From Marinomonas transparens (lineage in GTDB: Bacteria > Pseudomonadota > Gammaproteobacteria > Pseudomonadales > Marinomonadaceae), in the NCBI RefSeq assembly GCF_016463975.1, contig NZ_JAEMNX010000014.1, forward strand, positions 62,001 to 126,000: a stretch of 64,000 nucleotides of DNA, given 5' to 3'. The notes under the pieces are model-generated. The model had not been told where the DNA came from. It did not search any database and worked only from the letters and a program-made list of their open reading frames with translations. Below are positions 1 through 9,376 of this stretch, piece after piece (positions within the stretch are counted from its first letter, which is position 1; every line of letters starts with the position of its first letter). The translations under genes were made by a program, and so were the position numbers.

Positions 1-982
1 AGCGATACATCTGCGCCATAACCCACAAGGCATAATTCGGTAGAGGCTTATTAACCTCTTGACCAGAAAAACGCTGATATGCCTCCATTGGCCAGTCAAA
101 CTGCCCTTTGGGTTTAATACTACTAAAGCCATATATCAACTGCTCAGGCGTACAATTTAGATAATCGGGATGACTGAGGATTTGTAGCAACTCTGTTTGA
201 TTCTCAGGTGCATCCACCCAAACACAAGCCTTATCTAAAGCGCGAATCATTGCCATGTGGACAGCTTGATTTTTCTTCGCCCAAACTGAGTTAACCCCAA
301 ATACTTTTTCTGGCGTACTGCCCCATATTTCATAGCCTGTCACCAACATGTGACCTATTCCCTGCTCAACCGCTAAGCTATTCCAAGGCTCTCCAACACA
401 ATAACCATCAATTTCACCCTGCTTTAAATAATCCATCATCTGAGTCGGCGGAATCACAATAATCTGCACATCTTTATCCGGATCAATCCCAGCTCGATCA
501 AACCAATCACGCAACTGATAATTATGTGAAGAGTATGGATACACTATAGCAAAGCGAAATGGTACAGCCTGTGCCCCACGTCGTTCAATCAAGCGCTTCA
601 AAGCCACGCCACTACGTATATCAGCGGAGGATTCAGACAAGGGGAGAAGTTGTTCATATAAAGCATTACCAACTGTAATGCCATTACCATTATGGCTTAC
701 CGTGAAACTGGTTTGCATGGCTGCTTTGATAGTGCCAATACCTAAACTAGCCGCTATTGGCATAGACGCCAACATATGAGCACCATCAAGTAGATTAAAT
801 GCCACTTTATCACGAACGCTTGACCAAGAGGCTTCTTTTGAAAGCTGTACATCTACCCCCTCATTAAAGAAAAAGCCTTTTTCTTTAGCAATAACAAAAG
901 GCGCACAATCGATAAGAGGAATAAAACCAACTCGCACTGGCTCACTACTGGTTAAAATCTCCTGGGAATCCATCATGTTCAT
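1..982 (-). CDS. nasS: NasS-type nitrate-sensing protein (partial, 3' end outside window)
   Basis: NrtA/CmpA-type periplasmic-binding-fold protein; 327 codons are visible and the C-terminus runs off the left edge. The protein opens with a short polar leader and goes straight into the first beta strand (VRVGFIPLIDCAPFVIAKEKG), with no signal peptide. In this family that points to the cytoplasmic nitrate sensor NasS rather than a transporter-bound binding protein. The start codon overlaps the stop of the upstream nasT gene in an ATGA arrangement, so translation is probably coupled; two more in-frame ATGs follow within four codons. In characterised systems NasS holds NasT inactive until nitrate or nitrite binds. 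The family assignment is sure; the sensor role rests on the missing signal peptide and the nasT context. Confidence 0.85.
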   Translation of the reverse strand, partial: MNMMDSQEILTSSEPVRVGFIPLIDCAPFVIAKEKGFFFNEGVDVQLSKEASWSSVRDKVAFNLLDGAHMLASMPIAASLGIGTIKAAMQTSFTVSHNGNGITVGNALYEQLLPLSESSADIRSGVALKRLIERRGAQAVPFRFAIVYPYSSHNYQLRDWFDRAGIDPDKDVQIIVIPPTQMMDYLKQGEIDGYCVGEPWNSLAVEQGIGHMLVTGYEIWGSTPEKVFGVNSVWAKKNQAVHMAMIRALDKACVWVDAPENQTELLQILSHPDYLNCTPEQLIYGFSSIKPKGQFDWPMEAYQRFSGQEVNKPLPNYALWVMAQMYR

Positions 983-1584
983 TTTCTGTCTCCCATCAAC
1001 TCCATGACCGAAATAATATTGCGGGCCACATCCGTCATTCGCTGACTACGATCCATGGCCAATTTCCTCAAGGCTTTATAGGCAGCTGGCTCATCACACT
1101 GTTGATGTTTCATAATTAGGCCTTTTGCTTTATCTATGAGTTTTCGGTCTTCAAGCTGACTTTTTACTGTTTCCAATTCAGAACGCAATGCTTGGAATTC
1201 ACGAAAACGTGCAATAGCAACTTGTAACAACGCCTTCACACTACCGCTTTGCACCCCATCCACAACATAGGCACTAACACCCGCACGAATGGCCGCTTCC
1301 ACATGTCGTGAATCGTCTTCTTCAGCAAACATAACAATAGGACGGGGATTGTCTTTGGTAAGACGAGACATATTTTCTAACATGTCTCGATCAGGCGATT
1401 CAATGTCGATGATAACCATATCTGGTTGGCATTCTGTCACCGCTTCAGTCAGGTTCTTTGCATTTTCAAGTCGCCTGATGACACGATAACCACTGTCTCT
1501 CATTGCTTGCTCCACAATGGCGGCCCTAGCAGGCTCATTGTCAACAAGCATTACAGTTAGCTCTTTATTAGGAGGCGCTGACAT
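979..1584 (-). CDS. nasT: NasT-type ANTAR antitermination response regulator
   Basis: 201 aa. Residues about 10-125 form a receiver-like domain (VMLVDNEPARAAI, then VIIDIESPDRD). A linking coiled coil leads into a C-terminal ANTAR RNA-binding domain (LIDKAKGLIMKHQQCDEPAAY). NasT proteins bind a two-hairpin leader RNA and let transcription pass a terminator upstream of nitrate/nitrite assimilation operons. Overlap with nasS by ATGA supports a NasS-NasT regulatory pair. The target assimilation operon is not in the window. I see no ANTAR-type double hairpin immediately upstream of nasT itself. Confidence 0.9.
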   Translation of the reverse strand: MSAPPNKELTVMLVDNEPARAAIVEQAMRDSGYRVIRRLENAKNLTEAVTECQPDMVIIDIESPDRDMLENMSRLTKDNPRPIVMFAEEDDSRHVEAAIRAGVSAYVVDGVQSGSVKALLQVAIARFREFQALRSELETVKSQLEDRKLIDKAKGLIMKHQQCDEPAAYKALRKLAMDRSQRMTDVARNIISVMELMGDRK

Positions 1585-1675
1585 GGTGCATTCTCACAAC
1601 AAGGAAAGTATTTATCCTTACCAGCAAGCAATATATGCGCCATAAAGAAACACAAAAAATAAAATCACAACAAAG

Positions 1676-1713
1676 CAAAAAACCCACTTTAAAAGCTTAT
1701 TTATAAGTGAGTT
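1676..1713 (-). terminator. Probable rho-independent terminator after the LuxR-type regulator
   Basis: On the minus strand a nine-pair stem with one wobble (arms 1705-1713 and 1681-1689, AACTCACTT/AAGTGGGTT) is followed by a run of T residues. It lies about 75 bases after the stop of the LuxR-type gene. The loop is long (15 nt) and AU-rich, so efficiency is uncertain. Confidence 0.5.
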
Positions 1714-1786
1714 AGAAAATAACAGCTAAGAAAAACAAACTAAGAAAAGAGAAGGCGTGCTACTAATGCACTCTTAAGAAGCAAGA

Positions 1787-2422
1787 TTAATGCATGGCGT
1801 GAGATTTTTGCACCATTAAGGCGAGAGACAATCTATCTTTCGTATTGGTCTTTTTAAATATGGCGGTTAAATGCGCTTTAACGGTACGCTCTGTGATATC
1901 CATATCATTGGCTATTTGTTTATTAGACAAGCCTTTGCCTATCCGCCGAGCAACATCTTGCTCACGATCCGACAATCCATCTAATTCAGCGTCACCCGAG
2001 TTCATTGCAAAAGCCGATTGCATAATCAACTGTTGAATAAAGGCTTTGCCACCCCAAATTTCGCCCGATTCTACAACAGACAAAACTAATTTAAGCTGCT
2101 CTTCACCAATATAAGGAGCGCATTGACCGCTAACACCCACTGAAAAAAGCCTTAAAGCCGCCTGCTGACTTGCTTGGTTTGGAAAAACAATCATCTTTTG
2201 TTGAGGATGGGAAGCCCGTAAGGACACCACCAGCTCTACTCGCTCAGAAAAATTTTCATTGTCTAAATAGATAAAGCAGTATCGAAAAGAGCCATCTTCA
2301 CTCTGCAACGCTTCAAGCATTTGAGACCATTGGGTTACACGAACTAAGACAACCTCAGAACCTACAATTCGATTCCAATGACGCCATACAGTCTCATCTG
2401 TATTCCAACACAAAATTCTCAA
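1787..2422 (-). CDS. LuxR/FixJ-type transcriptional regulator with atypical receiver
   Basis: About 211 aa from the chosen TTG start at 2422. This start puts GGTGGGAG at good distance upstream and makes the protein begin MRILCWNTDE; GTG codons at 2428 and 2434 are alternatives. The C-terminal 60 residues are a clear LuxR-type HTH (LSDREQDVARRIGKGLSNKQIA...TERTVKAHLTAIFKK). The N-terminal 120 residues have receiver-like length and strand pattern, with an Asp in FIYLDNEN. However, the paired acidic residues near the N-terminus are reduced to one, and the conserved Lys near the end is missing (GVSGQCAPY). Phosphorylation is therefore doubtful. It lies downstream of lapB-lapC on the same strand, so it may regulate adhesin secretion genes; that is inference. 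Confidence 0.8.
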   Translation of the reverse strand: MRILCWNTDETVWRHWNRIVGSEVVLVRVTQWSQMLEALQSEDGSFRYCFIYLDNENFSERVELVVSLRASHPQQKMIVFPNQASQQAALRLFSVGVSGQCAPYIGEEQLKLVLSVVESGEIWGGKAFIQQLIMQSAFAMNSGDAELDGLSDREQDVARRIGKGLSNKQIANDMDITERTVKAHLTAIFKKTNTKDRLSLALMVQKSHAMH

Positions 2423-2534
2423 AATCACTCCCACCTATTGCTAAACAAAATGTGTACCCAGATTTTACCTATGATAGATAAAATGAGTGTTAACATTTGT
2501 TATAATCCCCCTACACAAATCAAACTTTATGTAA

Positions 2535-3866
2535 CTACCTCTCACGAAGTGCATTCTGCTTAGCTTTTAAAATTGGCTTAAGCAAATAGTCTAATAACGT
2601 CTTTTTCCCTGTAATCACGTCCACACTTGCTTGCATACCCGGAATGATGGGTAAAGGTGCCTCTTCTGTACCAAGGAAGTTTTTATCTGTTCTCACTCGA
2701 ACTTGATAAAAGCTATTACCTTCTTCGTCTAAAATCGTATCCGCACTTATGGTTTCTACACTCGCTGGTAAGCCACCAAAAACAGCAAAATCGTAAGCCG
2801 AAAGCTTCACGACAGCATGGAGACCAGGTTTAATAAAACCAATATCTTCAGGCCGAACTTTTGCTTCAATCAACAAAGAATCTTCAAGAGGTACAATTTC
2901 TAACAAACTCATACCGGGACGAATAACACCACCTACCGTATTAATTTGAATCTGCTTCACCACCCCTTTCACAGGAGAACGCACTAGCGTTCTAGATACT
3001 TTATCCTGCAACGAAACATTGGTTTCTTTAAGCTGATCTAACTTATTTTGTACTTTCGTTAAATCTTCTTGGGCATCTGCACGAAACTTAGCATCGCTTT
3101 CTTTCAATTTATTTTGTGCTTCTTTTAAAGCAGACCGAGCACGAGGAATCGCCAACTTAGTCGCGTCCAGCTCCCCTTTCAATTCATTTACTTGACGCTC
3201 AAGTTGCAATAACTCGACCCTAGAAACCGCACCTTGCTCAAACGCTGGTCGAGTTAAATCCAGCTCTTCCGTCGATAATTCGAAGCTTTGCCTTAAGTTA
3301 GAAAGTTTAGCTTGTTGTTCAACAATTTCTTGTTTCTTTTGCTCTATTTGCTGCTGAAAAACCCGTTGATTTGTTTTAAGTGACTCTAATCGGTTGTTAT
3401 ATAAATCCATCTCCCGATTAACAAGTTCAGGAGAAAGTGCCCTTATATCAGGATCAAACACAGGTGACTCGCCAGTAGATTCGGCTCTTAGGCGGGAAGA
3501 GCGTACTTGCAAGCTCAAGGACTCCGTTTGCTGCTCGCGTAAAGAAGACAGGGCTTCCGTATTTTCAATTGTCATCAGCACTTGGTCACGCTCTACCGTT
3601 TGACCCACTGATACATTAATTTCTTTAAGAATCCCCCCTTCTAGGTTCTGGATTTCTTGCACCTGACTAGAAGGAATCACCTTTCCTTCACCCACAGTTA
3701 CCTCATCCAACGAAGCGTAATTTGCCCATATCAAGGCAACAATCACAAAGAAGAAAATCGCCCATAATATAATGCGCCCCCCTCGAGGGGTTTTCAGCAT
3801 CAGCGCCGCATTACGATCATTTAGGTACCCTAAATCATTTTGAGAAACTGAATTTTTGTTACTCAT
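2535..3866 (-). CDS. lapC: Type I secretion membrane fusion protein, LapC-like (HlyD family)
   Basis: 443 aa. It has a short cytoplasmic N-terminus, one transmembrane helix at about residues 31-50 (IILWAIFFFVIVALIWANYA), a lipoyl/barrel-sandwich segment (VGEGKVIPSSQVQEIQNLEGG), a long coiled-coil hairpin (about 100-290), the second lipoyl half (VRSPVKGVVKQI) and a C-terminal beta barrel. This is the periplasmic adaptor that links the inner-membrane ABC exporter to an outer-membrane TolC-type pore. The gene starts two bases after lapB stops, so the two are co-transcribed. The name LapC rests on the neighbouring lapB, lapD and lapG genes. No outer-membrane pore gene is in the window. Confidence 0.88.
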   Translation of the reverse strand: MSNKNSVSQNDLGYLNDRNAALMLKTPRGGRIILWAIFFFVIVALIWANYASLDEVTVGEGKVIPSSQVQEIQNLEGGILKEINVSVGQTVERDQVLMTIENTEALSSLREQQTESLSLQVRSSRLRAESTGESPVFDPDIRALSPELVNREMDLYNNRLESLKTNQRVFQQQIEQKKQEIVEQQAKLSNLRQSFELSTEELDLTRPAFEQGAVSRVELLQLERQVNELKGELDATKLAIPRARSALKEAQNKLKESDAKFRADAQEDLTKVQNKLDQLKETNVSLQDKVSRTLVRSPVKGVVKQIQINTVGGVIRPGMSLLEIVPLEDSLLIEAKVRPEDIGFIKPGLHAVVKLSAYDFAVFGGLPASVETISADTILDEEGNSFYQVRVRTDKNFLGTEEAPLPIIPGMQASVDVITGKKTLLDYLLKPILKAKQNALRER

Positions 3867-3868
3867 AA

Positions 3869-6154
3869 TTAGCTTACCTTCAACTTACCTTGGCGGAGTG
3901 CTTCGTGTACTTGTGCTTTTGGACCATCCGCAATTAAGCGACCATTATCCATCACAATAATACGGTCAACCATGTCTAGCATAGAGGCTTTGTGAGTAAT
4001 TAATATAAGCGTTTTTTCTTTCACAGCCTCCATTAAACGACGCTTCATTCTTGCTTCAGTCGTGTTATCCATGGAAGCCGTAGGTTCATCTAAGATTAAA
4101 ATGGGCGGATCAAATAATAGTGCTCTAGCAATAGCAATACTTTGACGCTGACCTCCAGATAACAAGGCACCACGTTCACCAACACTACTATCTAAACCAC
4201 CCGGTTTACGGTTAGCAAACTCAGACACACCAGACAAATCCGCCGCGCGAATAATGGCTTCATCCTCCATATAAGGTACGCCCATGACAATATTGTCCTT
4301 GATAGAGCCATAAAATAAATTTACGTCTTGAGAGACAGCCCCAATATTCCGCCGTAAGTCAGTTGGGTTTACTTGTCTTAAATCCACACTATCAATACGT
4401 ACCGCGCCACTAGTTGGGGTATATAAACCAGTCATCAGCTTACCTAAAGTCGACTTACCAGAGCCAATACGCCCGATAATGGCAACTTTTTCCCCTTCCC
4501 TGATATTAATATTAATATCACTAACAGCAGCTTGTTCTTGATCAGGGTATGAAAAATTAATCGCTTCAAACTGAAACTCACCTTTAAACTTCGGACGATG
4601 CACAAATTTCACATCATCCGGCCTTTCAACGGGAGAAGACATGATTTCATTAAGAGAAGTAAAAGCAGATTTAGCCTGATTATAACGAGTCGCTAAGCTG
4701 GCCACTTGTGCCATTGGACCAAGCGCCCTTCCGGTTAGCATCACCGATGCAACTAAAGCTCCCATACTCATATTGCCTTCGGATATTTGATAAACCCCGA
4801 CAATCACAATAATCACGGTTGTTAGCTGTTGCGCCACCATAGCAAATGACGAACATGACTGAGAAAGTTGGCGGGTTTTCACCCCCCAATCAGCAATATT
4901 ACCCACTGCATTTTCCCACTGTTTCTGTAATACGCCTTCCGCATTATTAAGCTTGACACTTTCTGCGTTATACAAGCTTTCAATCAGCACCGCATTTTTC
5001 TGCGATGCGGTTTTTTGGCTTTCTACAATAGATCGCTTGAGTGGAATTTGAATAACCAAACTAAATAAAATAATCAGTGCAATGGTGACAATGGGAATGT
5101 AGCCCACTGGGCCACCAATTAACCAGATCACCCCAATAATCAAAAACATGAAAGGAATATCAACTAAGGTCGTAATCGAAGCTGAAGTGATAAAATCCCG
5201 AATACTTTCAAACTCTTGCAAGTTTTTAGCAAAGGCCCCGACAGACTTAGGCCGTGCCGCCATAGTGATATTATTGACCTTAGAGAAGATCGTAGCAGAA
5301 ATTAGTATATCGGACTTTTTACCCGCAATATCGATGAAATATGCCCGTAGAGAGCGAAGCAAAAAGTCAAATAGATATACCACAATAGCGCCAATAGCCA
5401 ATACCCAAAGCGTGTCAAAGGCATTATTTGGTACCACTCTGTCATATACATTCATTACAAACAAAGGGCTTGCTACAGCAAAAATATTAATCAGCAACGA
5501 AGCAACAAAAACGTCTCGATAAATACGCCAAGAACGAGACACGGTTCCCCAGAACCAATGGCCTTTCTTACTGTCTACTTCATCACTTTTTTCAGAGCGT
5601 TTATCAAATTGATACAGGGGACGAACAAAGAAGCAATACCCCATATAACTATCGGTTAGCAGATCTAAGGGTAAAAAAACCTCACCCTCACCAGATTCAG
5701 GGCGGAAAATTTTCGCGATATTTTGCTTATGATCAATTTCCAGTAACACACAAGCCTGATTATCTTTCAACAACAGTACTGCTGGCAGCACCATGTCTGG
5801 AATCTTTTTCAGAGGACGCTTTACAAAGCGAGAGCTAATACCAATACGTTTTGCTGCACGCTGGAAAAATTCCGGTGCCATATCATTATCGGTAATAGGT
5901 AAGCCTGCAGCGATAGCATCCGCGGTGTAAGGGTTATGAAAAAACTTACTCAACAACACCAAACAATCTAATAGTGGATTGGGATATTCCAATGTTGCAC
6001 TCTGGACATTCCACTGCTCTTTAGAGCCACTGAAAGTACTGTCATCAGGCGCCTTCGTTGATTCTTCAGGATTGTTAACATCCCCCTTTTCAGGCTTAAT
6101 ATCAGTCTCAGCCGAAGAAAAAGGCTTTTTCCCTGAAATATCGGAGTCAGACAT
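3869..6154 (-). CDS. lapB: Type I secretion ABC exporter, LapB-like
   Basis: 761 aa. About 55 polar residues lead into a C39 peptidase-like domain (about 55-180), then a six-helix ABC exporter membrane domain (about 205-490) and a nucleotide-binding domain. The latter has Walker A (GRIGSGKST), signature (LSGGQRQSIAIARALL) and Walker B (ILILDEPTASMD). In the LapB/HlyB group the C39-like domain recognises substrate and does not cleave it. The protein exports large RTX or biofilm adhesins in one step with LapC and an outer-membrane pore. The neighbouring LapD/LapG pair strongly suggests a retained LapA-type adhesin as substrate, though none is encoded in this window. Confidence 0.9.
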   Translation of the reverse strand: MSDSDISGKKPFSSAETDIKPEKGDVNNPEESTKAPDDSTFSGSKEQWNVQSATLEYPNPLLDCLVLLSKFFHNPYTADAIAAGLPITDNDMAPEFFQRAAKRIGISSRFVKRPLKKIPDMVLPAVLLLKDNQACVLLEIDHKQNIAKIFRPESGEGEVFLPLDLLTDSYMGYCFFVRPLYQFDKRSEKSDEVDSKKGHWFWGTVSRSWRIYRDVFVASLLINIFAVASPLFVMNVYDRVVPNNAFDTLWVLAIGAIVVYLFDFLLRSLRAYFIDIAGKKSDILISATIFSKVNNITMAARPKSVGAFAKNLQEFESIRDFITSASITTLVDIPFMFLIIGVIWLIGGPVGYIPIVTIALIILFSLVIQIPLKRSIVESQKTASQKNAVLIESLYNAESVKLNNAEGVLQKQWENAVGNIADWGVKTRQLSQSCSSFAMVAQQLTTVIIVIVGVYQISEGNMSMGALVASVMLTGRALGPMAQVASLATRYNQAKSAFTSLNEIMSSPVERPDDVKFVHRPKFKGEFQFEAINFSYPDQEQAAVSDININIREGEKVAIIGRIGSGKSTLGKLMTGLYTPTSGAVRIDSVDLRQVNPTDLRRNIGAVSQDVNLFYGSIKDNIVMGVPYMEDEAIIRAADLSGVSEFANRKPGGLDSSVGERGALLSGGQRQSIAIARALLFDPPILILDEPTASMDNTTEARMKRRLMEAVKEKTLILITHKASMLDMVDRIIVMDNGRLIADGPKAQVHEALRQGKLKVS

Positions 6155-6300
6155 ACTACAATTACCCCTTAAATACTTAAGAAATATAGGGTTTATACGC
6201 CTATATTATAATTACTCTGGTCTAGGATAGTGCTTATTCGGTAAGATGGAAAGTATAGTGCGCAGACTTAATACAAAATAAAACACACAAGGAAATCAAG

Positions 6301-6669
6301 ATGCTATACGCCAAGGTAGACGAAAGCGGAGAGATTATTGATGTTGCAACAGAACAATCCGATGAGTACAAATTATTGGTTGCTCCCAATGATCCGATAG
6401 TCGCAACGCTATTAGAACAAAAGTTCACTGCAAGCAATACAAAAACTCAAGAAATGCTCACTACTTCAGACAGTGAGATGATGAGGGTATTAGAAGATTT
6501 AGTCGATCTACTAGCAGAAAAGCGCCTAATACAGTTTACCGAATTGCCTCTGGCTGCACAGAAAAAACTACTTAGCAGAAAATGGGTACGTGGAGTACAC
6601 AACGGTGGTGATGAAGGCCTTATTAGTGACGATGAAAATTTCACCCCCGGCAATGATTCCCTAATATAA
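6301..6669 (+). CDS. Small conserved protein of the Lap region (family mislabelled 'tryptophan synthase beta-like')
   Basis: 122 aa with a good RBS (AAGGAA) upstream. The opening MLYAKVDESGEI and the central helix (MMRVLEDLVDLLAEKRLIQFTELPLAAQKKLL) match short proteobacterial proteins that databases often label tryptophan synthase beta-like. There is no TrpB fold, PLP lysine or comparable length. It is acidic, soluble and lacks a signal peptide or membrane helix. It is transcribed divergently from lapB and converges on lapD, which makes a role in adhesin control possible but unproven. Function unknown. Confidence 0.75.
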   Translation: MLYAKVDESGEIIDVATEQSDEYKLLVAPNDPIVATLLEQKFTASNTKTQEMLTTSDSEMMRVLEDLVDLLAEKRLIQFTELPLAAQKKLLSRKWVRGVHNGGDEGLISDDENFTPGNDSLI

Positions 6670-6720
6670 AAATCATCTCTCTTCTATTTACTTAACCACA
6701 CAAGGTATATAACCATTTAT

Positions 6721-8670
6721 CTACATATCTTGTGCGCGACCAATCATAAAACCTTGCCCACCAACAATATCAAAACGTTTTAGTACGGTAATTTGTTTTT
6801 CACTTTCAATACCAGTAGCAATAACGTTTATATTTAAGCTATTAAACATCTTACACAAGGTATGCATAAAGAAAGATTCAGATTCTTTTCCTATCGCCAT
6901 ACGAGTATAAGAAGGGTCAATTTTTACATAATCAGGCATCAGGTTCTGCAAATATTGGAAAGCAGAAAACTGCTTACCCACGTTATCAATGCCAAATAAA
7001 ACACCTTTCTGCTTCAGCATTTGCGCCAATACAGTCACTTCTTTCTCTGTTACCAACACACTTTGCTCAGAGACTTCAAAAATCAGTTTAGATCTGATTG
7101 TGCTATCTAGCCCCGTTAATGTACGCTCAAGCCACTCAACAAAAGAAGGCTTTATATAAGCCGACGCGGACAGATTCACAGCTAAAGGAGCATCAAGCTT
7201 GGTCTTTTTAAGGTATTCAATGGCTCGCCCTATAATGACTTGATCCACCTGATCACCCAAATCAAACTGCTCAGCCAAATCAATGAAATAGCCTGCGTGA
7301 TATTTTTCACCTTCGTATTCCAAACTTGCAAATACTTCTTCATGCAAGGTAACTGGATGCCCATCTAACGTTGAAATTTTCTGCTTTCTCAAGCTAAAGG
7401 ATTTATGCTCTATGGCATACTCTATCATCGTTTTCCAAGTCATTCGGCCAATGGCCACGCCTTGCCCCGTTTTAAGATCAAATACTTGGCAAGTGTTCAT
7501 GCCCTCAAGCTTAGCAGCCCGCAATGAGGCATCCGCTTGCGCCATGGCTTTAGACCGATCCACAAGACTATCAATGGTCACTGCGCCAATATTGGCAACA
7601 TGTTCAGAATAACTAATATGTGCCGCATTTAGCTCTAACAGTTCCAACATAATATTGTCAACCGCTTGCTTAAGTTGCTCATGATCAAAATTGGGTAACA
7701 GCAAAATAAAGTCAGCGCCGGATAAACGCGCTAACGTAGCAGACTTAGACAAATGTGATACCTGCTCAGCCAATATGTCGCCAGCAGCTTGAATAAACAT
7801 ATCTGCAGACTCATAACCCCGCTCATTATTTAATTTAGAGAGGTCCGCTAAACTGATTAACACCAGACCATCCACTGAACGCTCTTTACCAGCAAAATGG
7901 GACTTCACTTGGCTTTCAAAGAAATTACGATTACCTAGGCCACTAACAGGGTCTTTGAAAGCTTTTGCCTGTAACCATTGGGCCGTTTCCACTTCAGAAG
8001 CAAATTCTTTTTCGAGCTTCTCCGCCATCCGATTCATCGAGAGAACAACAGATCTAAGCTCCCGTGTTTTAGGAACATTAGACATCTTAATAAAACGGCG
8101 CTGCTGTATGGCTTCCGCTTGTTTTTCAACTTCCGCTAAAGGCTTAAATAATAGGCGTAGCGCCAAGCCTCCCATTAAAATAGTAATCGACCCAATCGCT
8201 AAAAATGAGATTAAGATATCTCGGCTAGCTAACCAAAGTTGATAATAACCATAACCCGCACTACCGGTAACATACACTTGACCTAATTCACTCCAGCCGT
8301 TTGAGATCACCGAACTGGCTTGAGGAACATCAAAATCAATGGATTGAATAAACCACGAAGGTACTCCATTAATCTTCATGGCATTTTTGCGTACTATGTC
8401 TTCATCTGTCGCATAGACATGAATGCGCACCTCAGAAAAATAACCACTATCAAAAACGGCATTAATACTACTCTCAACGGCAGCATAATCTTCTAGCGCC
8501 ATATAATCGGACACGGACATACCAAGTGAAGTCGCAGACCCTTGTGTCGTGGTTGCCAATTGATTGATCAAATATTGCTTGGTTGTATTAAAGTTTATTC
8601 CCATTACAACCACCAACATAAGTGAGAATATCATCACAATCGTCATCATTAATTGGCGAAAAAGTGTCAT
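6721..8670 (-). CDS. lapD: LapD-like c-di-GMP receptor with degenerate GGDEF and EAL domains
   Basis: 649 aa. TM1 is at about residues 8-26, a periplasmic LapD/MoxY-type output domain at 27-150, TM2 at 152-174, then a HAMP segment, a GGDEF-like domain (about 235-400) and an EAL-like domain (about 405-645). The GGDEF motif is SGADF (317-321) and the EAL motif reads EEV (444-446). Both catalytic signatures are lost, as expected of a receptor rather than an enzyme. Trp126 in NGWSELG falls where the LapG-contacting tryptophan of Pseudomonas LapD lies. Known LapD binds c-di-GMP through the EAL domain and then sequesters LapG at the periplasmic face, which keeps the adhesin on the cell. lapG follows 10 bases upstream on the same strand, so lapG-lapD form an operon. 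Confidence 0.92.
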   Translation of the reverse strand: MTLFRQLMMTIVMIFSLMLVVVMGINFNTTKQYLINQLATTTQGSATSLGMSVSDYMALEDYAAVESSINAVFDSGYFSEVRIHVYATDEDIVRKNAMKINGVPSWFIQSIDFDVPQASSVISNGWSELGQVYVTGSAGYGYYQLWLASRDILISFLAIGSITILMGGLALRLLFKPLAEVEKQAEAIQQRRFIKMSNVPKTRELRSVVLSMNRMAEKLEKEFASEVETAQWLQAKAFKDPVSGLGNRNFFESQVKSHFAGKERSVDGLVLISLADLSKLNNERGYESADMFIQAAGDILAEQVSHLSKSATLARLSGADFILLLPNFDHEQLKQAVDNIMLELLELNAAHISYSEHVANIGAVTIDSLVDRSKAMAQADASLRAAKLEGMNTCQVFDLKTGQGVAIGRMTWKTMIEYAIEHKSFSLRKQKISTLDGHPVTLHEEVFASLEYEGEKYHAGYFIDLAEQFDLGDQVDQVIIGRAIEYLKKTKLDAPLAVNLSASAYIKPSFVEWLERTLTGLDSTIRSKLIFEVSEQSVLVTEKEVTVLAQMLKQKGVLFGIDNVGKQFSAFQYLQNLMPDYVKIDPSYTRMAIGKESESFFMHTLCKMFNSLNINVIATGIESEKQITVLKRFDIVGGQGFMIGRAQDM

Positions 8671-8680
8671 CCCAGTACTC

Positions 8681-9370
8681 CTAGTTTTTAAAGGTATCGA
8701 GCCGATTATTTAAATCTGTCCACAAGCTCAGTCGAGATGAGCCCCCTACTAACACACCTCGCCCTTGCTCTTTCGAAAGCCACAAATTGTTCGCATTAAA
8801 TGAATAAATAGGCAGCAAATCTCTGCGCTTTATCGCTGGTTTTAATTCCTTATCAAGATTATCGAGCAAGACGGGGACAGAGGTGGGTTTATGATAATAA
8901 GCCAGTACCATATGATGCTGGTTCAGTTTTAATGCTTTAACGTAAACCAAACGAAGCTTTTCATCTGGTACGCCAAGTTCTCTAAGGGTGAAATATTTTG
9001 CTATGGTAAAATCTTCGCAATCCCCAGCACGGACCTCTAAAAACTCAATAGGAGTTGCCCAATAATCCTCTTTACCCCATAAACTTATATCACTAACAAA
9101 GTCCATTTGATTAAAGAAATTATTCACCTCAATAAGCTTTTCTACGACTGGCAAATCTTTACTGCTATCAATTAATCTTCGCCAAGCTAAAATTCGCTTT
9201 TCAGCATCCTCACCATAAGTAACACCCGCTTGTTGAGCAAGTTGACGATATTTATCCGAGACATCGGCATATAACCACATCTGAGGGATTATGCACGCAA
9301 ATAAGCAGAAGCAAACAAAACGTTTGCTTCTGCTTAAAACGAGTAAAGACGAAAAAAAACGCCTACTCAC
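8681..9370 (-). CDS. lapG: LapG-like periplasmic cysteine protease (transglutaminase-like)
   Basis: 229 aa. A hydrophobic signal segment (about 17-35) precedes a bacterial transglutaminase-like cysteine protease domain. The catalytic triad is readable as Cys118 (AGDCEDF), His153 (QHHMVLAYY) and Asp170 (PVLLDNLD). Length and motifs match LapG, the calcium-dependent protease that clips the N-terminus of LapA-type adhesins at a di-alanine site and releases cells from biofilm. It sits directly before lapD, its known inhibitor and partner. The substrate adhesin is outside the window. Confidence 0.92.
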   Translation of the reverse strand: MSRRFFSSLLVLSRSKRFVCFCLFACIIPQMWLYADVSDKYRQLAQQAGVTYGEDAEKRILAWRRLIDSSKDLPVVEKLIEVNNFFNQMDFVSDISLWGKEDYWATPIEFLEVRAGDCEDFTIAKYFTLRELGVPDEKLRLVYVKALKLNQHHMVLAYYHKPTSVPVLLDNLDKELKPAIKRRDLLPIYSFNANNLWLSKEQGRGVLVGGSSRLSLWTDLNNRLDTFKN

Positions 9371-9376
9371 TGATCA

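Noticed and set aside
5148-5522. Plus-strand open frame of 124 codons inside lapB
   Set aside because: Antisense to a fully conserved ABC exporter membrane domain, with no RBS and no family resemblance.
6301-6669. Naming the small Lap-region gene as tryptophan synthase beta subunit
   Set aside because: The product is 122 aa without any TrpB motif; the label is a known misnomer for this short-protein family.
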